A stretch of DNA of 64,000 nt from Defluviicoccus sp046348835 (GTDB lineage: Bacteria; Pseudomonadota; Alphaproteobacteria; Rhodospirillales; Defluviicoccaceae): assembly GCA_046348835.1 (NCBI GenBank), contig JAXMDM010000004.1, positions 434,001-498,000 of the forward strand, given 5' to 3'. Positions within the stretch are counted from its first letter, which is position 1; the number at the start of each line of letters is the position of its first letter. The notes under the pieces were generated by a model. The model was given only the letters and a program-made list of their open reading frames with translations, did no database searches and was not told the origin of the DNA. This document shows, piece after piece, positions 16,690 through 24,587 of the stretch. Made by a program: the position numbers and the translations under genes.

Positions 16690-17330
16690 GGCCGCCACCT
16701 GAGAAAGTTGCCGATCAGCCGGAGGCCGGTGGCCTGGCTCTTCTCGGGATGAAACTGGGTGCCGATGAGATTGTCGCGGCCGATGATCGCCGCCACCGGC
16801 CCACCGTACGCCGTCGTCGCCAGCACGTGGCCGGGATCGCGCGGGCGGAAGCCGTAGGAATGGACGAAATACGCATGGGAACCGGTGGTGAGACCGGCGA
16901 GGACGGGATGGCCGGGGGCGAGGAGGGACAGATCGTTCCAGCCCATGTGCGGGATCTTCAGGCCGTTGCCGGCGGCGGGGAGCAGGTCGACGGTGCCGGC
17001 GATCCAGTCGAGCCCCGGATGCTCGCCGTGCTCGCGGCCGGTCGTCGCCATCAACTGCATGCCGACGCAGATGCCGAGGAAAGGCCGTTTCCGTTCCACC
17101 ACCGCCTCGGCGAGGGCATCGGCCATGCCCGGTAACGCCATCAGGCCGCGCCGGCAGTCGGCGAAGGCACCGACACCCGGGAGGACAATCGCATCGGCGG
17201 CGGCGACGACGGCGGCATCGGAGGTCACCTCCAGGTGCAAGCCCAGCGCCTCCTCGCCGATGACCCGCTCGAACGCCTTTGCCGCCGAGCGCAGGTTGCC
17301 GGAGCCGTAGTCGATGATGACGACGCTCAT
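16686..17330 (-). CDS. hisH: Imidazole glycerol phosphate synthase, glutaminase subunit
   Basis: 214 residues of a class I glutamine amidotransferase. It starts MSVVIIDYGSGNLRS. The nucleophile Cys lies in PFLGICVGMQLM, and the His-Glu of the triad in IGTQFHPEKSQ. It supplies ammonia to HisF. Its ATG overlaps the stop of the DUF2628 gene by 4 nt (17327-17330) and its stop overlaps hisA, so translation is coupled along this part of the operon. Confidence 0.95.
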   Translation of the reverse strand: MSVVIIDYGSGNLRSAAKAFERVIGEEALGLHLEVTSDAAVVAAADAIVLPGVGAFADCRRGLMALPGMADALAEAVVERKRPFLGICVGMQLMATTGREHGEHPGLDWIAGTVDLLPAAGNGLKIPHMGWNDLSLLAPGHPVLAGLTTGSHAYFVHSYGFRPRDPGHVLATTAYGGPVAAIIGRDNLIGTQFHPEKSQATGLRLIGNFLRWRP

Positions 17331-17722
17331 CGAACCAGGCCCTGGGCGAAATGTCCGTGCTGGTCGAGGAACCGCTGCAGGGCCGAGTCGCGATCTCTGC
17401 CGGCGACCACACCGACCTCGATGTAGCCGCGGCGGAACAGCGTTGTCCGCCTCAGGTCGTTGGCGATGAAACCGACGACCGTGGCCAGGGCAAGGGAGAC
17501 CGCGGTCGTCGAGAGCAGCGGCAGTCCCAGCCACGCCCCACCGAACGTCCACAGGATGTCCAATGCAATTAGCACCACCGCCACCAGCCATAGCCGGACC
17601 CACAGCGCCCAGACGGCGGAAAAGAAGAACGCCGGCCAGGAGAAGCCTTCCTTGACCAGATGGATGTCGCGGTCGAGACGCTCGGCCGGGGTGCGGACGT
17701 GAACCGTGTAGACGCGCATCAT
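17327..17722 (-). CDS. DUF2628 membrane protein in the his operon
   Basis: 131 residues. An N-terminal soluble piece (RVYTVHVRTPAERLDRDIHLVKEGFSWPAFFF) is followed by two or three hydrophobic helices (residues 30-95) and a soluble tail (RRGYIEVGVVAGRDRDSALQRF). This is the DUF2628 pattern. Function is unknown. It lies between hisB and hisH, 43 nt after hisB and overlapping hisH by 4 nt. This placement recurs in alphaproteobacteria but gives no clear link to histidine synthesis. Start may be the first or second of two adjacent ATG codons. Confidence 0.85.
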   Translation of the reverse strand: MMRVYTVHVRTPAERLDRDIHLVKEGFSWPAFFFSAVWALWVRLWLVAVVLIALDILWTFGGAWLGLPLLSTTAVSLALATVVGFIANDLRRTTLFRRGYIEVGVVAGRDRDSALQRFLDQHGHFAQGLVR

Positions 17723-17765
17723 CCGGTCATCGCCGCTTTCGCCGGCCTGCTGTCGGGCGTCCGGG

Positions 17766-18365
17766 TCATAGCGAGCCTCCCAGCACCCCTTTGGTCGACG
17801 GGACGGCGTCGGAGCGGCGCGGATCGATCTCCACCGCCTGGCGCAGGGCTCGCGCCAGTCCCTTGAAGCAGGCCTCGCAGAGATGGTGGTTATTGTCGGC
17901 GTAGAGGCCCTCCACGTGCAGGGTCAGCCGCGCGTTCAGGGCGAACGCGTGGAACCAGTGCCCGATCAGCTCGGTATCGAGCGCCCCCAGGCGCGGCTGG
18001 GTGAACCGGACGTTCCAGACGAGGTAAGGGCGTCCGGAGGCATCGATGACGACGCGGGTCAGCGAGCCGTCCATGGGTGAAAGCGCCTCGCCGAAGCGGC
18101 GGATACCGCGGCGGCTGCCGAGCGCCTCGTCAAATGCCTGGCCGAGGGCGATCGCCGTGTCCTCGGTGGTATGGTGGCCATCGATGTGCAGGTCGCCCGC
18201 CGTCTTCAAGGTGATGTCGATGAGACTGTGGCGGGCGAGCTGATCGATCATATGGTCGAGGAAGCCGATACCCGTCGCCACGTCGGCGCGGCCGCTCCCG
18301 TCGAGGTCGACCGAAGCGTGGACGGTGGTCTCATGGGTCTTGCGGTCGATGGACGCGGTGCGCAT
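17766..18365 (-). CDS. hisB: Imidazoleglycerol-phosphate dehydratase
   Basis: 199 residues. It starts MRTASIDRKTHETTVHASVDLDGSG. The two Mn-binding His clusters are visible: FLDHMIDQLARHS, DLHIDGHHTTEDTAIALG, and the second-half repeat GHWFHAFALNARLTLHVE and YADNNHHLCEACFKG. It dehydrates IGP to imidazole acetol phosphate. Monofunctional, as in alphaproteobacteria. It is the first gene of the his operon, divergent from hslV across 224 bp. A longer open frame upstream lacks homologous content. Confidence 0.95.
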   Translation of the reverse strand: MRTASIDRKTHETTVHASVDLDGSGRADVATGIGFLDHMIDQLARHSLIDITLKTAGDLHIDGHHTTEDTAIALGQAFDEALGSRRGIRRFGEALSPMDGSLTRVVIDASGRPYLVWNVRFTQPRLGALDTELIGHWFHAFALNARLTLHVEGLYADNNHHLCEACFKGLARALRQAVEIDPRRSDAVPSTKGVLGGSL

Positions 18366-18589
18366 GGCGGGGGACCGTTTGTTCCGAGAGGGTGTTCTAA
18401 CAGCATCGGTCGCGGCCCGCCAAGCGGTAGGCAACGGGGGCCGGGTGCGGGTCAGGCGGCGGGCGAGGCTCCATCGTCGGTGGCGGCCGGACGGATGGTG
18501 TGTTACCGACACCGGCGCGCCGCGCCTTGACCGCGCCCGCGGCCCGGCCTAGATCCGCGAGAAGCTTAGCCCGCAGCTCAACGAGCCCC

Positions 18590-19150
18590 ATGCCCCCGAC
18601 CACCGATCCCCCGTCGCTTTCCCAATGGCACGGCACCACGATCCTCGCGGTGCGCAAGGGAGGGCGGGTCGTCATCGCCGGCGACGGCCAGGTGTCCATG
18701 GGCAACACCATCATCAAATCCAATGCCCGCAAGGTGCGCCGCCTCGCCGACGGCGGGGTGATCGCCGGCTTTGCCGGCGCCACCGCCGACGCCTTCACCC
18801 TGTTCGAGCGGCTGGAGAGCAAGCTTGAGCAGTACCCGCGCCAGCTCACCCGCGCCTGCGTCGAGTTGGCCAAGGACTGGCGGACCGACCGCTACCTGCG
18901 TCGGCTGGAAGCGATGATGGCGGTGGCCGATAAGGAGGTGTCGCTGGTGATGACCGGCTCGGGTGACGTGCTGGAGCCGGAGCACGGGCTGATCGGCATC
19001 GGCTCCGGCGGCGCCTATGCCCTGGCCGCGGCCCGGGCGATGATCGACCGCGACGATCTCGATGCGGAGGAGGTCGCCCGCCGGGCGCTCGCCATCGCTG
19101 CCGACATCTGTGTCTTCACCAATCGGAACGTCCTGATCGAAAGCTTATGA
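18590..19150 (+). CDS. hslV: ATP-dependent protease subunit HslV
   Basis: 186 residues of the proteasome beta-type peptidase family. The N-terminal propeptide MPPTTDPPSLSQWHG precedes the nucleophile Thr16 (TTILAVRK). VVIAGDGQVSMGNTIIKSNARKVRRL, GFAGATADAFTLFERLE and IGSGGAYALAAARA are conserved. The ATG at 18590 gives family length; the open frame runs further back. Its stop overlaps hslU as ATGA. HslV forms a double hexamer capped by HslU for ATP-driven degradation of unfolded and regulatory proteins. Confidence 0.95.
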   Translation: MPPTTDPPSLSQWHGTTILAVRKGGRVVIAGDGQVSMGNTIIKSNARKVRRLADGGVIAGFAGATADAFTLFERLESKLEQYPRQLTRACVELAKDWRTDRYLRRLEAMMAVADKEVSLVMTGSGDVLEPEHGLIGIGSGGAYALAAARAMIDRDDLDAEEVARRALAIAADICVFTNRNVLIESL

Positions 19151-20463
19151 CCAGCTTCACCCCGCGGGAAATCGTCTCCGAGCTCAACCGCCACATCGTC
19201 GGCCAGGACGACGCCAAGCGCGCCGTCGCCATCGCGCTGCGCAACCGCTGGCGCCGGCAGCAGCTGGACGACGACATGCGGCAAGAGGTGCTGCCCAAGA
19301 ACATCCTGATGATCGGGCCGACCGGGGTCGGCAAGACCGAGATCGCCCGTCGCCTCGCCCATCTGGCCCAGGCGCCGTTCCTCAAGGTGGAGGCGACCAA
19401 ATTCACCGAGATCGGCTACGTCGGCCGCGACGTCGAGCAGATTGTCCGCGATCTGGTGGAGATCGCCCTGCATATGACCCGCGAGCGCCTGCGCAAGCAG
19501 GTACAGGCCAAGGCGGAGCTGGCCACCGAGGAAAAAATCGTCGGCGCGCTGGTGGGCGAGCGGGCGTCCACCGAAACCCGTGACAAATTCCGCCGAATGC
19601 TGCGCGACGGGCAACTGGAGGACAAGGAGATCGAGGTCCAGGTGGCCGATCAGGCGTCGCTGCAGCTGCCGACGTTCGATATTCCCGGCATGCCCGGCTC
19701 GCAGATGGGGATGCTCAATCTGGGCGAGATGTTCTCCAAGGCGTTCGGCGGCGCCCCGACCAAGGCGAAGAAGATGTCGGTGGCCCAGGCCCGGCTCATC
19801 CTCGGTCAGCAGGAGGCCGACCGGCTCCTCGACGAGGATCGGGTGGTCAAGGAGGCGATCGAGCAGGTGGAGAACAACGGCATCGTCTTCCTCGATGAGA
19901 TCGACAAGATCACCGGCCGCTCCGAGCGCGTCGGCGGCGCCGATGTTAGCCGCGAGGGGGTGCAGCGGGACCTGCTGCCGCTGATCGAGGGCACGGTGGT
20001 GCCGACCAAGCGCGGGCCGGTGAAGACCGACCACATCCTGTTCATCGCGTCGGGCGCCTTCCACATCGCCAAGCCGTCCGACATGCTGCCGGAACTGCAG
20101 GGCCGGCTGCCGATCCGGGTCGAGCTGAAGGCGCTGACCCGCGACGACTTCGTCCGCATCCTGACCGAGCCGGAAGCGAGCCTGATCAAGCAGTACAAGG
20201 CGCTGATGGCGACGGAAGGGGTCACCCTCGATTTCGCCCCGGACGCGATCGAAGAGATCGCCACCTTGGCCGCCGAGATCAATGCCGGGGTCGAGAACAT
20301 CGGCGCCCGCCGGCTGCAGACGGTACTGGAGAAGCTGGTGGAGGAGATCAGCTTCACCGCCTCGGAACGCTCCGGCGAAACCATCACCCTGACCGCCACC
20401 CACGTCCGCACCACCGTCGGCACCCTCGCCAAATCCGCCGACCTGGCGAAGTTTATCTTGTAG
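19147..20463 (+). CDS. hslU: ATP-dependent protease ATPase subunit HslU
   Basis: 438 residues of a AAA+ unfoldase. It starts TSFTPREIVSELNRHIVGQDDAKRAVAIALRNRWRR. Walker A is GPTGVGKTE, the pore loop lies in KFTEIGYVGRDVEQIVRDL, Walker B in NNGIVFLDEIDKI, and sensor regions at ELQGRLPIRVEL and GARRLQTVLE. The middle I-domain (about 110-235) is present. The C-terminal LAKFIL is the tail that docks into HslV. Couples by a 4-nt overlap with hslV. Confidence 0.96.
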   Translation: MTSFTPREIVSELNRHIVGQDDAKRAVAIALRNRWRRQQLDDDMRQEVLPKNILMIGPTGVGKTEIARRLAHLAQAPFLKVEATKFTEIGYVGRDVEQIVRDLVEIALHMTRERLRKQVQAKAELATEEKIVGALVGERASTETRDKFRRMLRDGQLEDKEIEVQVADQASLQLPTFDIPGMPGSQMGMLNLGEMFSKAFGGAPTKAKKMSVAQARLILGQQEADRLLDEDRVVKEAIEQVENNGIVFLDEIDKITGRSERVGGADVSREGVQRDLLPLIEGTVVPTKRGPVKTDHILFIASGAFHIAKPSDMLPELQGRLPIRVELKALTRDDFVRILTEPEASLIKQYKALMATEGVTLDFAPDAIEEIATLAAEINAGVENIGARRLQTVLEKLVEEISFTASERSGETITLTATHVRTTVGTLAKSADLAKFIL

Positions 20464-20507
20464 CGGGCGGACGCTTCTGCGGCGTCAGGCCACGGTGGCA
20501 GGGACCT

Positions 20508-20696
20508 TCAAACTACGATGTTGAGGTTTTGGCCGCGGGAGGATGATGTCGGGGCGCTCGGCATCGCTTGGGCGAGCATGTCGACCACGGCCTGATCCGC
20601 CTGGTGCGCTTGTTTCACCGCGGCGAGGTTGATTTGCTGCGAAGCGGCCGCGGAGCGCAGGGCGACGGCTTGCTGGGCGAGGCTGGTGACGTCCAT
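20508..20696 (-). CDS. YjfB-family putative motility protein
   Basis: 62 residues starting MDVTSLAQQAVALRSAAASQQINLAAVKQAHQADQAVVDML and ending GQNLNIVV. This matches the small YjfB-type family named as putative motility proteins, with its N-terminal helical block and C-terminal G-x-N-(L/I)-(D/N)-(I/V) end. The ATG at 20696 has AGAGGA 6 nt upstream, which decides against the upstream ATG at 20726. No other motility gene is in the window. Convergent with hslU. Confidence 0.75.
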   Translation of the reverse strand: MDVTSLAQQAVALRSAAASQQINLAAVKQAHQADQAVVDMLAQAMPSAPTSSSRGQNLNIVV

Positions 20697-21013
20697 GGTC
20701 GATCCTCTTTTCCCGGAGCGATCCAACTTACATGTTGGTGCCGTCGGCGGCAGTGATGGCCATCACCCTGGTCGGCACATCCCAGGCCGGGCGCGCCTCG
20801 GAAAGTGGGCGGCGGGGCGAGGCGAGCTTTGGGAAGGGCCTCGCACCCGCCGCATCCCTCGCTCCGGCCCGGTTCGGGGGGGGGTGGGGCGGGAGCGGGG
20901 AGCGTGTTGACGCGGCACATCTTGCCTCGGCGTTGGGCCCCGCGGCAGTGACGGTCGTCGCAGCGTTGGTGAAAAATGCAATCTGGGCGGAGGGGCGACA
21001 CCGCCCCGCAACG
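20697..21013. other. Gap of about 315 bp with no supported gene
   Basis: Very GC-rich, with a run of G around 20877-20890. ORFs cross it in several frames but none has a ribosome site together with recognisable content. It must hold the promoter of the YjfB-type gene. I see no RNA gene. Confidence 0.45.
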
Positions 21014-21613
21014 TCAGCGGGAGGGCCGGTGACGGCGGAGCAGCACGAACAAGGCGCCCTCACCGCCGTAAGAGCGCGACGCATGGGTGAAGGCCAGTAC
21101 CCGCTCGCGATTGGGCGGTTCGTTCAGCCAGCGCGGCACATTGGTCTTCAGCACCCCGATGGCGCCGTCGGGGCCGTATCCCTTGCCGGTGATGACGAGG
21201 ACCGATCGGCGCCCCGCCGCATAGGCGTCGGCGATGAACCGCCCGAGGCCGCGATGGGCCTCGTCCTGGGTCATGTTGTGCAGATCGATGCGGATTTCCG
21301 GCGCGATCAGGCCGCGCTTCAGCCGGTTGAGGGTGCGCTGATCGATGCCGGGGGCAATCCCCGGGGCAAGCGCGGCCGGACCTGACGGCTCCATCGGTGC
21401 TCGCGGCGGGGACGCCGTGGAGGGCAATCGGGGCGGTGGCGGAGGGCGTTCCTCCGGCGACGATGGCGCCGCGGTCGGCCGCTTGGCGACGGCAGCGGCG
21501 GCGGGCGGTGCGGGCGGCCGCTTAAGCGGCGTCACCTGCGCGGTCACCCGTCGCCACAGCGCCGCATCGTCCGCGTCGTGCGGCTCAGGCGTGCGCCGGT
21601 CGCGGCTCACCAT
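21014..21613 (-). CDS. Smr domain protein
   Basis: 199 residues. N-terminal region RDRRTPEPHDADDAALWRRVTAQVTPLK, then a proline/alanine-rich linker, then a C-terminal Smr domain: IDLHNMTQDEAHRGLGRFI (D-L-H motif), SVLVITGKG (T-G-x-G motif), LNEPPNRERVLAFTHASRSYGGEGALFVLLRR. Smr domains are nucleases related to the MutS2 tail; substrates differ. The ATG at 21613 lies inside lutC, giving a 29-nt overlap in another frame, so it is probably translated by coupling with lutC. Confidence 0.87.
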   Translation of the reverse strand: MVSRDRRTPEPHDADDAALWRRVTAQVTPLKRPPAPPAAAAVAKRPTAAPSSPEERPPPPPRLPSTASPPRAPMEPSGPAALAPGIAPGIDQRTLNRLKRGLIAPEIRIDLHNMTQDEAHRGLGRFIADAYAAGRRSVLVITGKGYGPDGAIGVLKTNVPRWLNEPPNRERVLAFTHASRSYGGEGALFVLLRRHRPSR

Positions 21614-22283
21614 CCACCAGCATCGCCAGCAAACGTTTCGGTCCATGGGCGCCGAGCAACAGTGTCTGTTCGATATCGGCGGTTCGCGACGGACCGGTGA
21701 TCCAGTTGAGCACCCGAGGCATCTCTCCCGGTTTGGTGGAGGCACGCAGCCAGGCGAACGCGTCCTCGTAACAGCCGACGATGCAGGCCGTAGGCAGGAC
21801 GACGATATGGGCCTCGGGCAGGAAATTCAGGCCGGTGGGATTGTCCGGCCCGGAGACCATGACCAGGGTGCCGGTCTCGGCCACGCCGGCGAAAGCGGCG
21901 GACACGGCCGCGGTATCCTCCGCCGCCGCGGCGCCGGTGATGCAGGTGAGAAGCGGTTCGGATGCCCACGGTATGGTCGCGATCAGCGGGTCCGGCGCCA
22001 GCTTCAGCTGGGCCGGCAGGTTGGCTTCGCGCAGGAAGGCGGCGACGGCGGCCGGAACCGCCGCGTAGCCATCGACGCGGACCAAGGTGACGTTGACCCG
22101 TTCCGCCTCGGAAATGAACAGCCCGATCAGCGCCTCTCCCTGCAACTGGCCGCGCGCCGGCACTACGTTGGCCTTCGGGTTGGCCAGCCGCTGGTCGATG
22201 GCGCGGCGGGCGGCATCGTCGAGGCGGCCGCGGCCGAGGGAGGCGCGGATGGATGTGAAGACGGCATCGCGCGACGCGCTCAT
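21585..22283 (-). CDS. lutC: Lactate utilization protein C (LUD domain)
   Basis: 232 residues of the LUD/YkgG family. It starts MSASRDAVFTSIRASLGRGR. VAETGTLVMVSGPDNPTGLNFLPEAHIVVL and the ending ITGPSRTADIEQTLLLGAHGPKRL are characteristic. It is the third subunit of the LutABC L-lactate dehydrogenase complex. The ATG at 22283 overlaps the lutB stop as ATGA. A longer frame upstream runs across the lutB end and is not used. Confidence 0.93.
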   Translation of the reverse strand: MSASRDAVFTSIRASLGRGRLDDAARRAIDQRLANPKANVVPARGQLQGEALIGLFISEAERVNVTLVRVDGYAAVPAAVAAFLREANLPAQLKLAPDPLIATIPWASEPLLTCITGAAAAEDTAAVSAAFAGVAETGTLVMVSGPDNPTGLNFLPEAHIVVLPTACIVGCYEDAFAWLRASTKPGEMPRVLNWITGPSRTADIEQTLLLGAHGPKRLLAMLVDGEPRPAHA

Positions 22284-23701
22284 TGTCCGGCACTCCGCGC
22301 CCGCCACAGGTCGTGGAAGGTTCGGCCTTGCGGCGCCGGCAGATCGCGCACCGAGGTCCAGCCGCCGGCGAGGGGAAGGCGGCGAAAGCGGCCGGAGCGG
22401 CGGCCGAGAAGGCCCATGGCGCCGACGGCGAGGCGTGTCGCCAGACGATAAAGCGCCGGCCGGGTCGCCAGGAGCGCCCAGCCGCGAAGCCCGTAGCGGA
22501 CCGGCTTCGCCCCCAGTCCCGCGTCGAACTGTCGCTCGCGCAGCGTCCGCAGCATGCGCGGCAGGGGGATCTTCATCGGACACACCTCCTCGCAACGGCC
22601 GCAGAAGGTGGATGCGTTGGGCAGGTGACCGGCCTCGGCGACGCCGATCAGGTTGGGGATCAGCACCGCCCCCATCGGCCCGGAATAGACCCATCCATAG
22701 GCGTGACCGCCGACGGCGCCGTAGATGGGACAGTGGTTGATGCAGGCGCCACAGCGGATGCAGCGGAGCATCTCGCGAAACTCGCTATGCAGCATCTCGG
22801 TACGGCCGTTGTCCAGCAGGACCACGTGCATCGCCTGCGGTCCGTCGAGATCGGTGGGGCGCCGCGGACCGGTGATGAAGCTGGTGTACACGGACAGATC
22901 CTGCCCGGTCGCCGAACGGGCGAGGAGGCGGAGAAGGGTGGCGGCGTCCTCCAGCGTCGGCACCACCTTCTCGATGCTGGCGACGGCGATGTGCACCCGG
23001 GGTGTGTTGAGGGTGAGATCGCCGTTGCCCTCGTTGGTGACGAGGACGATGGAGCCGGTTTCGGCGATCAGCATGTTGGCGCCGGTGATTCCCACGTCGG
23101 CTTCGAGGAAGGTGCGGCGCAGCACCGTCCGCGCCTCGTCGAGCATGACCCGCGGCTCTTCCAGCCGGCGTTCGGGCGGGAACTCGCTGTGGTGGGCGCG
23201 GAAAGACTCCGCCACCTGCTCCTTGGAGAGATGGATGGCGGGGGCGATGATATGGCTGGGCGGTTCGTGCCGGAGCTGGACGATATATTCGCCGAGGTCC
23301 GTCTCCACCGGCCGGAACCCCTCGGCTTCGAGGTGCTCGTTGAGACCGAGCTCCTCGCCGATCATCGACTTGCCTTTGGCGATCGTCTTCGCGCCCGCGT
23401 CCCGACAGATGCCGGTGATGATCGAGCGGGCCTCCTCGGCGTCCTTCGCCCAGTGAACCTTGCCGCCGGCGGCGGTCAGTCGGGCCTCGAACCGTTCAAG
23501 GTATTCGTCGAGGTTGGCGAGGGCATGGTCCTTGATGGCGACGGCAGCGTCGCGCAGCGCCTCGTATTCCGGCAGCCGATCGAAGGCGGCGCGGCGTTTG
23601 ACCGGGAAGCCCTGTTTGAACCGGGTGAGCGATGCCTGCAGGTTGTCGTCGTGAAGCGCCCGTTCCACGTTCTCGGGGAACAGCCGAGCGGTTGAATCCA
23701 T
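22280..23701 (-). CDS. lutB: Lactate utilization iron-sulfur protein B
   Basis: 473 residues. N-terminal LUD domain (GITGANMLIAETGSIVLVTNEGN near 215-240), then a ferredoxin-like region with two 4Fe-4S motifs, CIRCGACINHCP and CGRCEEVCPMKIP (residues about 308-365), then a basic, partly hydrophobic tail. LutB transfers electrons in oxidation of L-lactate to pyruvate. It is preceded by lutA (74-nt gap) and followed by lutC with ATGA overlap. Confidence 0.95.
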   Translation of the reverse strand: MDSTARLFPENVERALHDDNLQASLTRFKQGFPVKRRAAFDRLPEYEALRDAAVAIKDHALANLDEYLERFEARLTAAGGKVHWAKDAEEARSIITGICRDAGAKTIAKGKSMIGEELGLNEHLEAEGFRPVETDLGEYIVQLRHEPPSHIIAPAIHLSKEQVAESFRAHHSEFPPERRLEEPRVMLDEARTVLRRTFLEADVGITGANMLIAETGSIVLVTNEGNGDLTLNTPRVHIAVASIEKVVPTLEDAATLLRLLARSATGQDLSVYTSFITGPRRPTDLDGPQAMHVVLLDNGRTEMLHSEFREMLRCIRCGACINHCPIYGAVGGHAYGWVYSGPMGAVLIPNLIGVAEAGHLPNASTFCGRCEEVCPMKIPLPRMLRTLRERQFDAGLGAKPVRYGLRGWALLATRPALYRLATRLAVGAMGLLGRRSGRFRRLPLAGGWTSVRDLPAPQGRTFHDLWRARSAGQ

Positions 23702-23775
23702 TTCTTCCTCCCCCGCCGCCGCTCTTTACCGTCGACGACGTCGTCGCCTTGCCCCCTCGGATCAGTCCCCCGAGG

Positions 23776-24543
23776 TTACGGTGTTTCGCCGATGGGCGGA
23801 GCCGTTTCGGCCAATCCGGACAGGACTTCCGCCACATGGCGGACGTGGACGGTGTGACCCTGCCGGCTCAGCCGGCCGGCGATATTGAGCAGGCAACCGA
23901 GGTCGCCGCCCAGCACGGTATCGGCGCCGGTGGCGACGATGTCGTCCACCTTCGCCTGCACCATCTTCTCGGAGATGTCCGGATACTTGACGCAGAAGAG
24001 GCCACCGAAGCCGCAGCAGGTCTCCGGTTCCTTCAGTTCGGCGAGGGTAACGCCGCTGGTGCCGGAAAGGAGCTGCCGCGGCTGTTTCGATACCCCCATC
24101 TCGCGCAGGCTGGAGCAGGAGTCGTGATAGGCGACCCGCGCGGCCAACGGCGGGGCCGGCGGCGCCACGCCCAGGATATCGACGAGGAACGAGGTCAGTT
24201 CGAAGGTGCGTGCCGCCAGTTGCTTAGCCCGATCGAGCCACGCCGGCTCGTCTTGAAACAACTCCGGATAGTGTCGGGAGATGGTGCCGGCGCACGACCC
24301 GGACGGAACGACCACGTAGTCGAATGGGGAAAAGACCTCGATCACACCGCGGGCGACCCGCTTCGCGTCGTTCTTGTCGCCGGAATTCATCGCCGGCTGA
24401 CCGCAGCAGGTCTGTTGCGGCGGAACGGTGACCCGACAGCCGGCCTCCTCCAGCAGTTTCACGGCGGCAAAGCCGACGACCGGACGCCATGCGTCGATCA
24501 GGCAGGTGACGAACAGTGCGACGTGGGGAGACTTCCCTTCCAT
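23776..24543 (-). CDS. lutA: Lactate utilization protein A (CCG-domain Fe-S oxidoreductase)
   Basis: 255 residues with two cysteine-rich CCG domains: PQQTCCGQPAMNSGD with CLIDAWRP upstream, and EPETCCGFGGLFCVKYPDIS with YHDSCSSLRE upstream. These bind non-cubane or 4Fe-4S clusters as in heterodisulfide reductase. It is the first gene of lutABC. No lactate permease or LutR regulator lies beside it. The start lies 44 nt beyond the mltA stop, so mltA-lutABC-smr may be one transcript. Confidence 0.93.
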   Translation of the reverse strand: MEGKSPHVALFVTCLIDAWRPVVGFAAVKLLEEAGCRVTVPPQQTCCGQPAMNSGDKNDAKRVARGVIEVFSPFDYVVVPSGSCAGTISRHYPELFQDEPAWLDRAKQLAARTFELTSFLVDILGVAPPAPPLAARVAYHDSCSSLREMGVSKQPRQLLSGTSGVTLAELKEPETCCGFGGLFCVKYPDISEKMVQAKVDDIVATGADTVLGGDLGCLLNIAGRLSRQGHTVHVRHVAEVLSGLAETAPPIGETP

Positions 24544-24587
24544 GCCCGCAGAGTGGGCGTTCTTGACAATGTTGGCAAGGCCTTATC

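Noticed and set aside
15928..17412. A fused hisA protein of 494 residues
   Set aside because: The N-terminal half of that frame is out of frame with hisH, which is intact there. A TTG start in a TTGA overlap gives the normal HisA length.
19015..20403. 462-codon leftward ORF opposite hslU
   Set aside because: Exact shadow of hslU in the antisense frame; composition (Leu/Gly/His/Asp) is the usual mirror of a GC-rich gene.
20732..21385. A rightward gene with a signal-peptide-like start at 20732
   Set aside because: After about 20 residues the frame becomes featureless and runs antisense to the Smr domain. No ribosome site.
22283..23695. 470-codon rightward ORF opposite lutB
   Set aside because: Antisense to a gene with intact 4Fe-4S motifs; no ribosome site or recognisable content. 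The same applies to 21345-22451 opposite smr/lutC.
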